A DNA stretch of 64,000 nt from Marivita sp. (GTDB taxonomy: Bacteria; Pseudomonadota; Alphaproteobacteria; Rhodobacterales; Rhodobacteraceae): NCBI RefSeq assembly GCF_020055635.1, contig NZ_JAIPUT010000016.1:1-64000 (forward strand), in the 5' to 3' direction. A program made the translations under genes and the position numbers. Shown here in pieces: positions 17,341 to 25,606 of this stretch (the first letter of the stretch is position 1; the number at the start of each line of letters is the position of its first letter). The notes below the pieces were generated by a model, which was given only the letters and a program-made list of their open reading frames with translations, was not told the DNA's origin and did not search any database.

Positions 17341-17370
17341 TTGGTAAAGTTGCATGCAAGGTGTATACCA
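17341..17370. promoter_or_regulatory. promoter/operator of the second GntR gene
   Basis: TTGGTA (17341-17346), 17 bases, TATACC (17364-17369) resembles a sigma-70 promoter. The perfect palindrome TTGCATGCAA (17350-17359) lies in the spacer, and TGGTA/TACCA flank the site. TGTATACC recurs upstream of the VOC gene, so autoregulation by the GntR protein is likely. Confidence 0.45.
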
Positions 17371-17433
17371 TTTTGAATCACCGGCACTCAAAGGCGTCTC
17401 GCAACCGCTGATGATCTGAGCAAATCGAGGGGA

Positions 17434-18090
17434 ATGGTCGTGACAGAGGTCACCGAAACATTGGGCGGTTCCGCCTTCAAGCGGCTCAAGGCCATGATTC
17501 TCGACGGCACGTTGGAGCCCGGTATGCGGTTGAGCGAAAAGAAATTCGCCGACCTGCTTGGTGTCTCCCGCACGCCCGTCCGCGAAGCGATCAGCCAGTT
17601 GATCAGCGAGGGCCTTGCCGTCCGGTCGCCCGGCGGCACGCCGGTCGTGAACCGGATTTCACTGAACGATCTCATGGAGATCCTGCATGTGCGCAGCCTT
17701 CTTGAATGCGAAGCAGCGCGCAAGGCGGCCTTGGCCGGGGACGTATCTGATGACGAATTAAAGGCCATTCGTCAGCGGGTTGAGCGGTTCCTGCAAGGCC
17801 AGAGGCCATCTGCCACCGAACATTCGGAATTGGACATCGACCTGCATAACCTGATCGCGCGCATGGGAGGCTCCAAGCTTCTGACCGAGTTGATCGACCG
17901 GCTCAAGCTCAAGACCCGCATGTACGATCAGGGCTCTATCCCGGACCGCTTTGTTCCGGGCTGTCACGAACATATCGCAATCATCGACGCCATTCTCGAC
18001 CGCGATGCCGAGGCGGCGTCGGATGCGATGAAGCTGCATCTCAAGAACGTCCGCGAATCGATCATTTCGCACATTTACCACCCGTTTTAA
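17434..18090 (+). CDS. GntR-family transcriptional regulator (FCD domain)
   Basis: 218-residue regulator. The winged helix (about 10-75) shows LKAMILDGTLEPGMRLSEKKFADLLGVSRTPVREA, close to the family consensus. The FCD domain (about 82-215) shows the metal/ligand-binding pattern DIDLHNLIARMGG and a late EHIAIIDAILDRD. The GAGGGG ribosome site is only two bases from the ATG at 17434, while an in-frame GTG at 17440 is better spaced and may be the true start. It heads a long plus-strand catabolic/import region and probably represses it through the TATACC-containing sites at 17341-17370 and 18138-18158. Confidence 0.88.
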   Translation: MVVTEVTETLGGSAFKRLKAMILDGTLEPGMRLSEKKFADLLGVSRTPVREAISQLISEGLAVRSPGGTPVVNRISLNDLMEILHVRSLLECEAARKAALAGDVSDDELKAIRQRVERFLQGQRPSATEHSELDIDLHNLIARMGGSKLLTELIDRLKLKTRMYDQGSIPDRFVPGCHEHIAIIDAILDRDAEAASDAMKLHLKNVRESIISHIYHPF

Positions 18091-18137
18091 GGGCACTGTG
18101 CTGCTGAGATCGACTTTTCTCAACGCGGGCGTTGACT

Positions 18138-18158
18138 CGGTATTTTTTCTGTATACCG
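18138..18158. promoter_or_regulatory. inverted repeat, candidate GntR operator
   Basis: CGGTAT-N9-ATACCG, perfect 6-bp arms ending 33 bases before the VOC gene start. The right arm lies within TGTATACCGT, which resembles TGTATACCAT at 17362 in front of the GntR gene. A shared site before the regulator and the operon it heads is the usual arrangement for this family. Confidence 0.5.
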
Positions 18159-18191
18159 TCTGAACACAAATCGGACAATCGAGGGCACCAC

Positions 18192-18593
18192 ATGACCTCC
18201 ACACCCGCGCAGCGGCCCACTGATGGGTTCGTTCTTGCCATCACGTTTCAATACTATCGCGACCTTCCGGCAGCGATGCGCTTTTACGAAACGGTGCTGG
18301 GCCTGACCCTTGCCATCGATCAGGGCTGGTCGAAGATCTACAACATCGACGGCCAGGCGCATGTCGGTCTTGTTGAGGAATCGCGCGGCATGCAGAACTG
18401 GGCCGAAGCGAAGACAAGCCAGTTGTGCCTGCGCGTTCCGGATGTCGATGCGTGGTACGCGTGGGCCAAGGAGAATGACGTGGACGGCTTGTCCCAGATG
18501 TTCGACAGCGCGGAGCTGGGTATCCGCGCGTTCGTCATGAACGATCCCGAAGGTTACCAGATCGAGGTGCAGACCGCGAAACCCGGCCACTGA
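18192..18593 (+). CDS. VOC (glyoxalase/bleomycin-resistance) family protein
   Basis: 133-residue single-module vicinal-oxygen-chelate protein. The ATG at 18192 is followed by two beta-alpha-beta-beta-beta motifs: FYETVLGLTLAIDQGW, then QLCLRVPDVDAWYAWAKENDV and MNDPEGYQIEVQT, where a C-terminal metal-ligand Glu is expected. Members isomerise, hydrolyse or oxygenate small metabolites, or bind them. First metabolic gene of the operon, just after the candidate operator; substrate unknown. Confidence 0.75.
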   Translation: MTSTPAQRPTDGFVLAITFQYYRDLPAAMRFYETVLGLTLAIDQGWSKIYNIDGQAHVGLVEESRGMQNWAEAKTSQLCLRVPDVDAWYAWAKENDVDGLSQMFDSAELGIRAFVMNDPEGYQIEVQTAKPGH

Positions 18594-18625
18594 CACTGAC
18601 GCAGTGGACCGAACAACAATCCAGA

Positions 18626-18643
18626 GGGTCGGAAAACCGACCC
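18626..18643 (+). terminator. short GC-rich hairpin before the binding-protein gene
   Basis: GGGTCGG-AAAA-CCGACCC, perfect 7-bp stem with a four-base loop, 33 bases after the VOC stop. No T-run follows, so it may be an RNA-processing or attenuation element between the VOC gene and the importer genes. Confidence 0.4.
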
Positions 18644-18670
18644 CGACACCCCCAACACGGAGTTCCTTTC

Positions 18671-20230
18671 ATGAAGCATACCCCCAAAGCCGCATTGCGC
18701 ACCGGCGTGCTGAGCGCGACCGTTCTTGCCTTGACCGCCGGTCTGGCCGTCGCGCAGGAAAAATCGGTGACGATCGGCCTGACCGCTGATCCAAGCCATC
18801 TATACCCGCTGGCGGGCGAAGAACTGTCCTCGAACATCATGTATTACCACCTCTACGACCCGCTGGTAAAGCGCAGCCCCGATCTGACCTTCGGGCCTGG
18901 CCTTGCCGAAAGCTGGGAGAACGTCGACGAGACCACATGGCGTTTCAAACTGCGGGAAGGCGTGACCTTCCACAATGGCAACGCATTCACTGCTGATGAT
19001 GTCGTGTTCACCGTCGAAAAGGCGCGTGAGTCGATCCGCCCTGATCTCGTGGCAAACATCGCGTCGATCACCGCTGTCGATGACCTGACGGTCGAGATCA
19101 CCACGCCGGCGCCTTACGCGGTTCTGCCCAACGATCTGGCTGAACTGTTGATCCTCGACGAGGACTACACGACCGAGACCGGCGACGAGCAGATGGACCT
19201 TCAGCCGATGGGCACCGGACCTTACATGCTCGAAGAATGGATCAAGGAAGAGCGTCTGGTCCTGACCGCTTTCGACGATTACTGGGCCGGCGAGCCGACC
19301 ATCGACCAGGTCACGTTTCGCCCGATCACCAACCCCGCGACCCGGACTGCGGCGTTGCTGACTGGCGAAGTGGACGTGATCCAGGATCTGTCGGTGCGCG
19401 ATGTGGAGCGTGTGAAATCCGAAGAGGGCTTCAAGGTTCTGACCCGTCCCAGCCTTCTCAACGTCGTCTTGGCGATGGACACACGCGCGGAATCGCCGAC
19501 CATCGAAGGCGAGAACCCGATGACCGACCAGCGTGTGCGTGAAGCCATTGCGCGGGCGATTGACGTCGATGCGATCAACCAGATCGTGATGAACGGGCTT
19601 GCGACCCCCAGCGACCAGTTCGTTCCGTCCTCGCATATCGGCTACGTCGACGGGATGAACTTCCGCGAGATGTATCCGCTCGATATCGAGAAGGCGCAGG
19701 AATTGATGGCCGAAGCAGGCTATGCCGACGGCTTCACCATGACGCTTGACGCCACCAATGACCGCTATGTCAACGATGCGCAGATCGCACAGGCGCTGGC
19801 GTCGATGCTGGCCAAGATCAACATCGACCTTCAATTGAACATCATGCCCAAGTCGAACTTCTGGGGCTACATCCGTGTGCCCACAGAACAGTCCAGCTTC
19901 ATCATGAGCGGATGGGATGTGCCTGCGGGCGATGCCGGGTCGATGTATGGCGCGCTGTTCTACACCCGCGACAAGAAAGAGGGTTACGGTCAGGTGAACC
20001 GGGGATCGTATTCCAACCCCGAGGTCGATGCGCTTGTCGATCAGGCCGACGCGACGCCCAGCATCGAAGAGCGTGACCGCATTTTGCAGGAGGCCACCAG
20101 GTTGCTGCTGGCGGACATCCCGATGATCCCCGTGCATTACGAACAGGACATCTACGCCGCCCGCGAGGGTGTGAGCCTGACCCCGCGCGTGGACAAGTTC
20201 ATCTGGGCCTATGACATGGATGTCGAATAA
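18671..20230 (+). CDS. SBP family 5 ABC transporter substrate-binding protein (DppA type)
   Basis: 519-residue periplasmic binding protein with a clear signal peptide (ends GLAVAQ). The mature protein has the family 5 signature (WRFKLREGVTFHNGNAFTADDV) followed by FRPITNPATRTAALLTGEVD and, near the end, ADIPMIPVHYEQDIYAAR. Length and motifs fit dipeptide, glutathione or amide-compound binders. It is the exported partner of the permeases and ATPases that follow. A second, signal-less family 5 protein is encoded at 24170. The substrate is probably an amide or peptide-like compound given the amidohydrolase, which is inference. Confidence 0.88.
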   Translation: MKHTPKAALRTGVLSATVLALTAGLAVAQEKSVTIGLTADPSHLYPLAGEELSSNIMYYHLYDPLVKRSPDLTFGPGLAESWENVDETTWRFKLREGVTFHNGNAFTADDVVFTVEKARESIRPDLVANIASITAVDDLTVEITTPAPYAVLPNDLAELLILDEDYTTETGDEQMDLQPMGTGPYMLEEWIKEERLVLTAFDDYWAGEPTIDQVTFRPITNPATRTAALLTGEVDVIQDLSVRDVERVKSEEGFKVLTRPSLLNVVLAMDTRAESPTIEGENPMTDQRVREAIARAIDVDAINQIVMNGLATPSDQFVPSSHIGYVDGMNFREMYPLDIEKAQELMAEAGYADGFTMTLDATNDRYVNDAQIAQALASMLAKINIDLQLNIMPKSNFWGYIRVPTEQSSFIMSGWDVPAGDAGSMYGALFYTRDKKEGYGQVNRGSYSNPEVDALVDQADATPSIEERDRILQEATRLLLADIPMIPVHYEQDIYAAREGVSLTPRVDKFIWAYDMDVE

Positions 20231-20247
20231 GCTCCGAAGCCTCGAAG

Positions 20248-20274
20248 TCCCCGGCGGTCTTGACCTGCCGGGGA
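20248..20274 (+). terminator. intergenic hairpin after the binding-protein gene
   Basis: TCCCCGGC / GCCGGGGA (20248-20255 and 20267-20274), a perfect 8-bp stem beginning 17 bases after the stop codon. It has an inner GGTC/GACC pair and no T-run. Same position as the hairpin at 5805-5835 in the other importer; likely sets binding-protein excess. Confidence 0.55.
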
Positions 20275-20316
20275 TCCCCTTTCTGACACCCTCCCGCGAA
20301 AGACCGTAGCCAGCCG

Positions 20317-21282
20317 ATGCTTGGATACCTGCTCAAACGTCTGATCCAGATGACGCTGGTGCTCTGGGTCGTGTCGGTCATCGTGTTCCTCATGATGAGC
20401 TTTACAGGCGATCCGGTTTTCATGGTGGTGCCAATTGACGCCTCCGACGCCGAGATTGCACAGGCGCGGCGGCTTCTTGGCCTCGATGACTCGTTGCCGG
20501 TGCAATACTGGAAATTCCTGACCAGCCTGCTTCAAGGCGATTTCGGCCGGTCCTATGTGTTTCGCCAACCGGCGATGACGCTGATCCTTGAACGGATGCC
20601 CGCCACGGTGGAACTCGTGCTTGTGGCGATGGCGCTGGCGATTGCGGTTGCAATCCCGCTTGGTGTCTATGCCGGGGCCAACCCGCAGAGCCGGATAAGC
20701 CGGGTCATCATGGCGGGTTCGCTTCTGGGAATCTCCCTGCCGGGTTTCTGGATCGGCATGGTCCTGATCTACCTGTTCGCCGTACACTGGGGGATATTCC
20801 CGTCTTCGGGACGGGGCGACACGGTCGAGATATTCGGTATCCGCCTCAGTATCCTGACATGGGACGGCTGGACCCATATCGTCCTGCCTGCCGTCACCCT
20901 GTCGCTTGCCACAATGGCGATCATCCTGCGCATCACCCGTGCCGGCATGATGGAGGTCGGGCGTCAGGACTTCATGAAGTTCGCCCGTGCCAAGGGGGCG
21001 ACGCGGGGCGACGTGCTTTACAAACACGGGCTGAAGAATGCGCTCATCCCGGTGGTCACGATCTTCGGCCTGCAACTGGGCGACCTGATCGCGTTCGCCA
21101 CCATCACCGAGACGATTTTCTCTTGGCCCGGCATGGGCAAGCTCCTGATCGATAGCATCTATCGTGCCGACCGTCCGGTGATCGTGGTCTACCTGATGCT
21201 GGTCGCACTGATCTTCGTTGTCATCAATTTCCTCGTGGACGTGATCTATATGCTGATCGACCCACGCATCCGGCTGAAATGA
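20317..21282 (+). CDS. dppB: ABC transporter permease (DppB type)
   Basis: 321-residue inner-membrane permease with six predicted helices. It starts MLGYLLKRLIQMTLVLWVVSVIVFLMM. The GDFGRSYVFRQP loop follows helix 1, the EAA loop reads FARAKGATRGDVLYKHGLKNALIPVV, and it ends VIYMLIDPRIRLK. All are standard for DppB/GsiC. It is the first permease of the second importer, 86 bases after the binding protein and 10 bases before its partner. Confidence 0.9.
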   Translation: MLGYLLKRLIQMTLVLWVVSVIVFLMMSFTGDPVFMVVPIDASDAEIAQARRLLGLDDSLPVQYWKFLTSLLQGDFGRSYVFRQPAMTLILERMPATVELVLVAMALAIAVAIPLGVYAGANPQSRISRVIMAGSLLGISLPGFWIGMVLIYLFAVHWGIFPSSGRGDTVEIFGIRLSILTWDGWTHIVLPAVTLSLATMAIILRITRAGMMEVGRQDFMKFARAKGATRGDVLYKHGLKNALIPVVTIFGLQLGDLIAFATITETIFSWPGMGKLLIDSIYRADRPVIVVYLMLVALIFVVINFLVDVIYMLIDPRIRLK

Positions 21283-21292
21283 GGGGCGTGTG

Positions 21293-22165
21293 ATGACCGG
21301 TTTCCTGGCCTCCGAATTCTTTCACAACTACCGCCGCAGCGCGTCCGCGATCATCGGCAGCGCGCTGATGGCGGCCTTCGCCTTTGCCGTTCTCGCCGGG
21401 CCGTTCCTCGTGGCCCAGGACCCCTACGACATCGCCTCGCTGAACCTGATGGACAGCTACAAGCCGCCCGTCTGGCTGCCCGGCGGTGACCCGCAATTCT
21501 GGCTGGGTACGGACGGGCAGGGGCGCGATGTCTGGGCGTCGATCCTCTATGGCGCGCGCATCTCGCTGTTCATCGGTCTGGTGGCGATGGTCGCGTCCTG
21601 CACCATCGGCACGTTGCTGGGGCTGATCGCCGGGTTCTACGGCGGGATCGTGGATTCCGTGATCATGCGGATTGCGGACATTCAGCTGTCCTTTCCCTCC
21701 ATCCTGATCGCGCTGTTCCTGATGTCGGCTGTCGGTACTGGCGTCGACAAGGTGCTGATCGCGCTGACGGCGGTGGGCTGGGTCGTCTATGCCCGCACGG
21801 TCCGTGGATCGACCCTGTCGGAGATCGAAAAGGAGTACGTGCAGGCGGCCAAGGTCGCGGGTCTTCCCAACCACAAGATCATCCGCAAGCACGTGCTGCC
21901 CAACGTGCTGACGCCGCTCATCGTGATCGCGACGATCCAGGTCGGCACCTTCGTTTTGATCGAAGCGTCGCTGAGTTTCCTCGGCGTCGGTGTGCCGATC
22001 ACCCAGCCGTCGCTGGGGCTGCTGATCAAGAACGGCTTTGACGTGCTGTTCAGTGGCCTCTGGTGGACGTCGGTGTTCCCCGGCGTGGCGATCATGATGC
22101 TGGTCTTCGGCATCAACCTTTTCGGTGATTTTCTGCGCGACGAACTGAATCCGAGGCTGAAATGA
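21293..22165 (+). CDS. dppC: ABC transporter permease (DppC type)
   Basis: 290-residue partner permease. The ATG at 21293 is preferred over an in-frame GTG at 21290 and is preceded by GAGGGGCG. Motifs are LGTDGQGRDVWASILYGARISLFIG, then the EAA loop VQAAKVAGLPNHKIIRKHVLPNV and the late EASLSFLGVGV, as in DppC/GsiD. It has no large insert, unlike the DppC at 7019. Its stop overlaps the next start by four bases (ATGA). Confidence 0.9.
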   Translation: MTGFLASEFFHNYRRSASAIIGSALMAAFAFAVLAGPFLVAQDPYDIASLNLMDSYKPPVWLPGGDPQFWLGTDGQGRDVWASILYGARISLFIGLVAMVASCTIGTLLGLIAGFYGGIVDSVIMRIADIQLSFPSILIALFLMSAVGTGVDKVLIALTAVGWVVYARTVRGSTLSEIEKEYVQAAKVAGLPNHKIIRKHVLPNVLTPLIVIATIQVGTFVLIEASLSFLGVGVPITQPSLGLLIKNGFDVLFSGLWWTSVFPGVAIMMLVFGINLFGDFLRDELNPRLK

Positions 22166-23148
22166 CCGATCAACCGCTTCTGGCCGTGCGTGACCTGCGC
22201 ACCCATTTTCACACTTTTTCCGGAACGGTAAAGGCGGTGGACGGCGTGAGTTTCGAGATCGGGCAAGGCGAGGTGATGGGCCTCGTGGGCGAGTCCGGTG
22301 GCGGCAAGTCGGTGGTCGGATTTTCGATCCTCGGGCTGATCGACAGCCCGGGAAAGATCGAAGCAGGCGAAATCCTGCTCGATGGCAAGAACCTTGTCGC
22401 TGCCAGTGAAGCCGAGCTGCGCAAGGTGCGCGGGCGCGAAATTTCGATGGTGTTTCAGGACCCCATGACCTCGCTCAACCCGCTTCATTCCGTGGGTCGG
22501 CAGATGGACGAGGTGCTGCGCCTGCACACCGATCTGGACGCCAAGGCGCGGCAGGCGGCCTGTGTCGAAATGCTCGAAAGCGTCGGTATCAGCCGCGCGG
22601 CGGAGCGGCTCAAGGCCTATCCGCACCAGTTTTCCGGCGGCATGCGGCAGCGGGTGGTGATTGCGATTGCCTTGCTGGCGCGCCCCCGCCTGATCATCGC
22701 GGACGAGCCGACAACCGCTCTCGACGTGACGATCCAGAGCCAGATCCTGAAACTTATGCGCGCCCAGATCGCCGAGAAGGGCGCGTCGATGATCCTGATC
22801 ACGCACGATCTGGCCGTGGTGTCGGAAATGGCGGACCACATCACGGTTCTCTACTGCGGCAAGGTGGTAGAGCGGGGCCGCACCCGCGACCTGATCAACG
22901 CGCCGTCGCACCCGTATACGCGCGGGTTGATCGACAGCATCCCGGACACGGTAAACCGGCATGACCGGCTGAGCCAGATCCCTGGCACGGTGCCGGATAT
23001 CCGCAATCTGCCCAAGGGCTGCAATTTCCGCGACCGCTGCCCACGCGCCCAGGCGCTCTGCGCCGAGGTGGAGCCGCAGCTTGAGCCGCAGCACGGAACC
23101 CTGTCGTCCGCCTGCCATTTCCCCCTCAAGCCCGGAGAGGCCGCATGA
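22162..23148 (+). CDS. dppD: ABC transporter ATP-binding protein (DppD type)
   Basis: 328-residue ATPase. Walker [10 protein letters not shown] near residue 44, signature FSGGMRQR, Walker [13 protein letters not shown] and the ITHD switch histidine are intact. The C-terminal oligopeptide-transporter extension has the cysteine pattern [14 protein letters not shown] seen in DppD/OppD. It pairs with the following DppF ATPase and is coupled at both ends by 4-base overlaps. Confidence 0.92.
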   Translation: MTDQPLLAVRDLRTHFHTFSGTVKAVDGVSFEIGQGEVMGLVGESGGGKSVVGFSILGLIDSPGKIEAGEILLDGKNLVAASEAELRKVRGREISMVFQDPMTSLNPLHSVGRQMDEVLRLHTDLDAKARQAACVEMLESVGISRAAERLKAYPHQFSGGMRQRVVIAIALLARPRLIIADEPTTALDVTIQSQILKLMRAQIAEKGASMILITHDLAVVSEMADHITVLYCGKVVERGRTRDLINAPSHPYTRGLIDSIPDTVNRHDRLSQIPGTVPDIRNLPKGCNFRDRCPRAQALCAEVEPQLEPQHGTLSSACHFPLKPGEAA

Positions 23149-24173
23149 CCGACACACCCATGCTCGACGTGCGCGACCTCCAGATGCACTTTCCCATCGG
23201 TGGCGGCTTCCTTGACCGGCTGCGCGTCGGGGCTGGCGGCGTACGGCTCGACAACCCGGTGGTGCACGCCGTCAACGGCGTCAGCTTCAAGATCGCGCGT
23301 GGAGAGATCATGGCGCTCGTGGGCGAGTCCGGGTGTGGCAAGTCCACGGTCGCCAAGACCATTGCGCGCATCTACACCCCCACCGCCGGAGAAGTGCGCA
23401 TCGAGGGCGAGGATATCGCAAGCTACGGGTTTGCCGAATTGCTGCCCGTGCGCGCCCGAATGCAGATGATCTTCCAGGATCCCTATGCCTCGCTCAACCC
23501 GCGCCAGAGGGTGCGTGATATCGTGGCCGAACCGCTGCTGGAACAGACCAAGGGCGCGGATGATCGGAAGGACGTGCCCCGCCGGATCACCGAGCTTTTG
23601 GCCAAGGTCGGGCTGAATGCCGAACACGCAAACCGCTATCCGCACCAGTTCTCGGGAGGACAGCGACAGCGGATCGGCATTGCGCGCGCCTTGTCGGTGA
23701 CGCCGGGGCTGATCATCGCGGATGAGCCGGTCTCGGCCCTGGACGTGTCCATTCAGGCGCAGATCCTGAACCTTATGAAAGACCTGCGCGACGAATTCGG
23801 GCTGGCCTATTTGTTCATCAGCCATGACCTTTCGGTGGTGAACCACATCGCGGATCAGGTCGGTGTGATGTATCTGGGCTTTTTGGTCGAACACGCGCCG
23901 CGCGACGTTTTGTTTGCGCGGCCGCGCCATCCTTACACCCGCGCGTTGCTGTCGGCTGCCCCCAGCATCAAGGAAAAGCGCGAGACCGATGAGATCGTGC
24001 TCTCGGGCGAGGTGCCATCCGCGCTGGATCTGCCGTCTGGCTGCTGTTTCCGAACACGCTGTCCGTTCGCGTGGGAGCGGTGCGCCAGGGAACGTCCGGC
24101 GTTGCAGGATGTGGGCGACGGGCAGACGGTGGCCTGCCACCTGATCGACGAGCCGGAAAGGGACAGGCCATGA
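23145..24173 (+). CDS. dppF: ABC transporter ATP-binding protein (DppF type)
   Basis: 342-residue ATPase. Walker A GESGCGKST, signature FSGGQRQR, Walker B LIIADEPVSALD and the ISHD switch are intact. The C-terminal cysteine motif is CCFRTRCPFAWERC. It forms the ATPase heterodimer with DppD. An extra loop of about 15 residues lies before Walker A (FLDRLRVGAGG), common in DppF. The stop overlaps the start of the unusual signal-less binding protein. Confidence 0.92.
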   Translation: MTDTPMLDVRDLQMHFPIGGGFLDRLRVGAGGVRLDNPVVHAVNGVSFKIARGEIMALVGESGCGKSTVAKTIARIYTPTAGEVRIEGEDIASYGFAELLPVRARMQMIFQDPYASLNPRQRVRDIVAEPLLEQTKGADDRKDVPRRITELLAKVGLNAEHANRYPHQFSGGQRQRIGIARALSVTPGLIIADEPVSALDVSIQAQILNLMKDLRDEFGLAYLFISHDLSVVNHIADQVGVMYLGFLVEHAPRDVLFARPRHPYTRALLSAAPSIKEKRETDEIVLSGEVPSALDLPSGCCFRTRCPFAWERCARERPALQDVGDGQTVACHLIDEPERDRP

Positions 24174-25606
24174 CCATCATCGCACAGGCCCGGCTGGGCA
24201 TTCACGATCCGCACGACTGCACCGATGCCAGCGACGAGCTACCAATCCTGCACGCGGTCTATGACACGCTGGTCCGACGCGTCGGGCAGGGCTTCGTGCC
24301 GCATCTGGCGCGGCGCTGGGAGGTGTCGGACGACGCGCGGGTCTGGACGTTTCACCTGAACCCCGATGTGCGGTTTCACGATGGCAGTCCCTGTGACGCG
24401 CGGTCAGTCAAGGCATCGCTCGAACGTATGGCGCGCGAGGACAAGGGGTATACGCTGGGAGCCCCGGCAGTCTGGCGGCAGTATCTTGGCGGAGCGCAGA
24501 TAGACGTGATTGATGCGGTGACGCTGCGCGTGACACTGTCAGACCCGATGGCGGATTTGCTGGATGTCTTGGAGCAAGGCTTCATCGTTGCCCCCTCGGC
24601 CTTTGAAGCGCTGGATGCGGGCGACCTTACCGCACAGGTCGGATCGGGGCCGTATCGGATTACCACGATCGGTGAGACCGAGATCAGCGCGGCACGCGTG
24701 GACGGGCATTTCGCCGGTGAGCCTGCCAACGCAGAGATCACATGGCGGCTGGTTCCCGATCCCGCCGACAGGCTTGCGCTGCTCGAGAGTGGCGACGTTC
24801 AGGTGGCCAACGGACTCGATTTCGAGGCGTCGCGGAAGCTGGGGATCAAGCGTCACGAATACCTGTCTCCTGTGGCGATCATCTACCTTTTGAACGCCGC
24901 CAAGGGTCCGCTGGCCGATGCTCGGATCCGTCGCGCTCTGAGCGTCGCCGTGGATCGCGACGCGCTGGTCGACACCGTCATGCACGGCGCGGCGCGGCCT
25001 TTGCGTGGCTTCGTCAGCCCTAATCACTTTGGCGCGGGCGACGGGCAGGGCGCGCAATGCGACCGTGATCTTGCGCGGGCGCTTCTGGCCGAGGCCGGGT
25101 ATGCGGATGGCCTGATGCTCGAGGTCGATTGCCCGACACGGTTGCCGGACGAGGCGGAGCGGTTGACCGCGGCCTTGGGTGAGCAACTGGCGGACGTGGG
25201 CATCAGGCTCAACGTGCATGTTCATCCGGAGCGCGAGGACTACGCGCACATGGTCCGGCGCAAGGAAATCCGGGATCTCTGCGTGTTCGATTCCAGCCCG
25301 ATGAGCACCTATCGCGTGCTGTATGAAAAGATCGACTCGCGCCTCAAAGGGTCATGGTGGCAAGGCTATGCCAACCCCGAGGTCGAAGCGGTGATCGACC
25401 AAGGCCGCGTTACACCGGACCGCGCCGAGCGTGCCGCGATCTGGCGCGAGGCCTATGCGCTGTTGCAGGATGACCCGGCGTGGCTCACGCTCTACAACCC
25501 GATCCGGGTGATCGGGCTGGCGGGGGAGCATCCGGATTTCGCGATGCCCGCTGACGGCGTGATCGACGTGGCCCGCCTTCCGTATTTGCCGGAGGGTGGC
25601 GCATGA
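24170..25606 (+). CDS. family 5 solute-binding-like protein lacking a signal peptide
   Basis: 478-residue protein with the complete family 5 solute-binding fold: LARRWEVSDDARVWTFHLNPDVRFHDGSPCDARSV, then VGSGPYRI, DARIRRALSVAVDRDALV and ADGLMLEVDCPTRL. The chain starts MTIIAQARLGIHDPHD, directly in the first strand, with no hydrophobic leader. The start is fixed by a 4-base overlap with dppF, so a lost signal is not an annotation error. Either it is a cytoplasmic binder of the imported ligand or a regulator/chaperone for the amidohydrolase it also overlaps. Function unknown. Confidence 0.75.
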   Translation: MTIIAQARLGIHDPHDCTDASDELPILHAVYDTLVRRVGQGFVPHLARRWEVSDDARVWTFHLNPDVRFHDGSPCDARSVKASLERMAREDKGYTLGAPAVWRQYLGGAQIDVIDAVTLRVTLSDPMADLLDVLEQGFIVAPSAFEALDAGDLTAQVGSGPYRITTIGETEISAARVDGHFAGEPANAEITWRLVPDPADRLALLESGDVQVANGLDFEASRKLGIKRHEYLSPVAIIYLLNAAKGPLADARIRRALSVAVDRDALVDTVMHGAARPLRGFVSPNHFGAGDGQGAQCDRDLARALLAEAGYADGLMLEVDCPTRLPDEAERLTAALGEQLADVGIRLNVHVHPEREDYAHMVRRKEIRDLCVFDSSPMSTYRVLYEKIDSRLKGSWWQGYANPEVEAVIDQGRVTPDRAERAAIWREAYALLQDDPAWLTLYNPIRVIGLAGEHPDFAMPADGVIDVARLPYLPEGGA

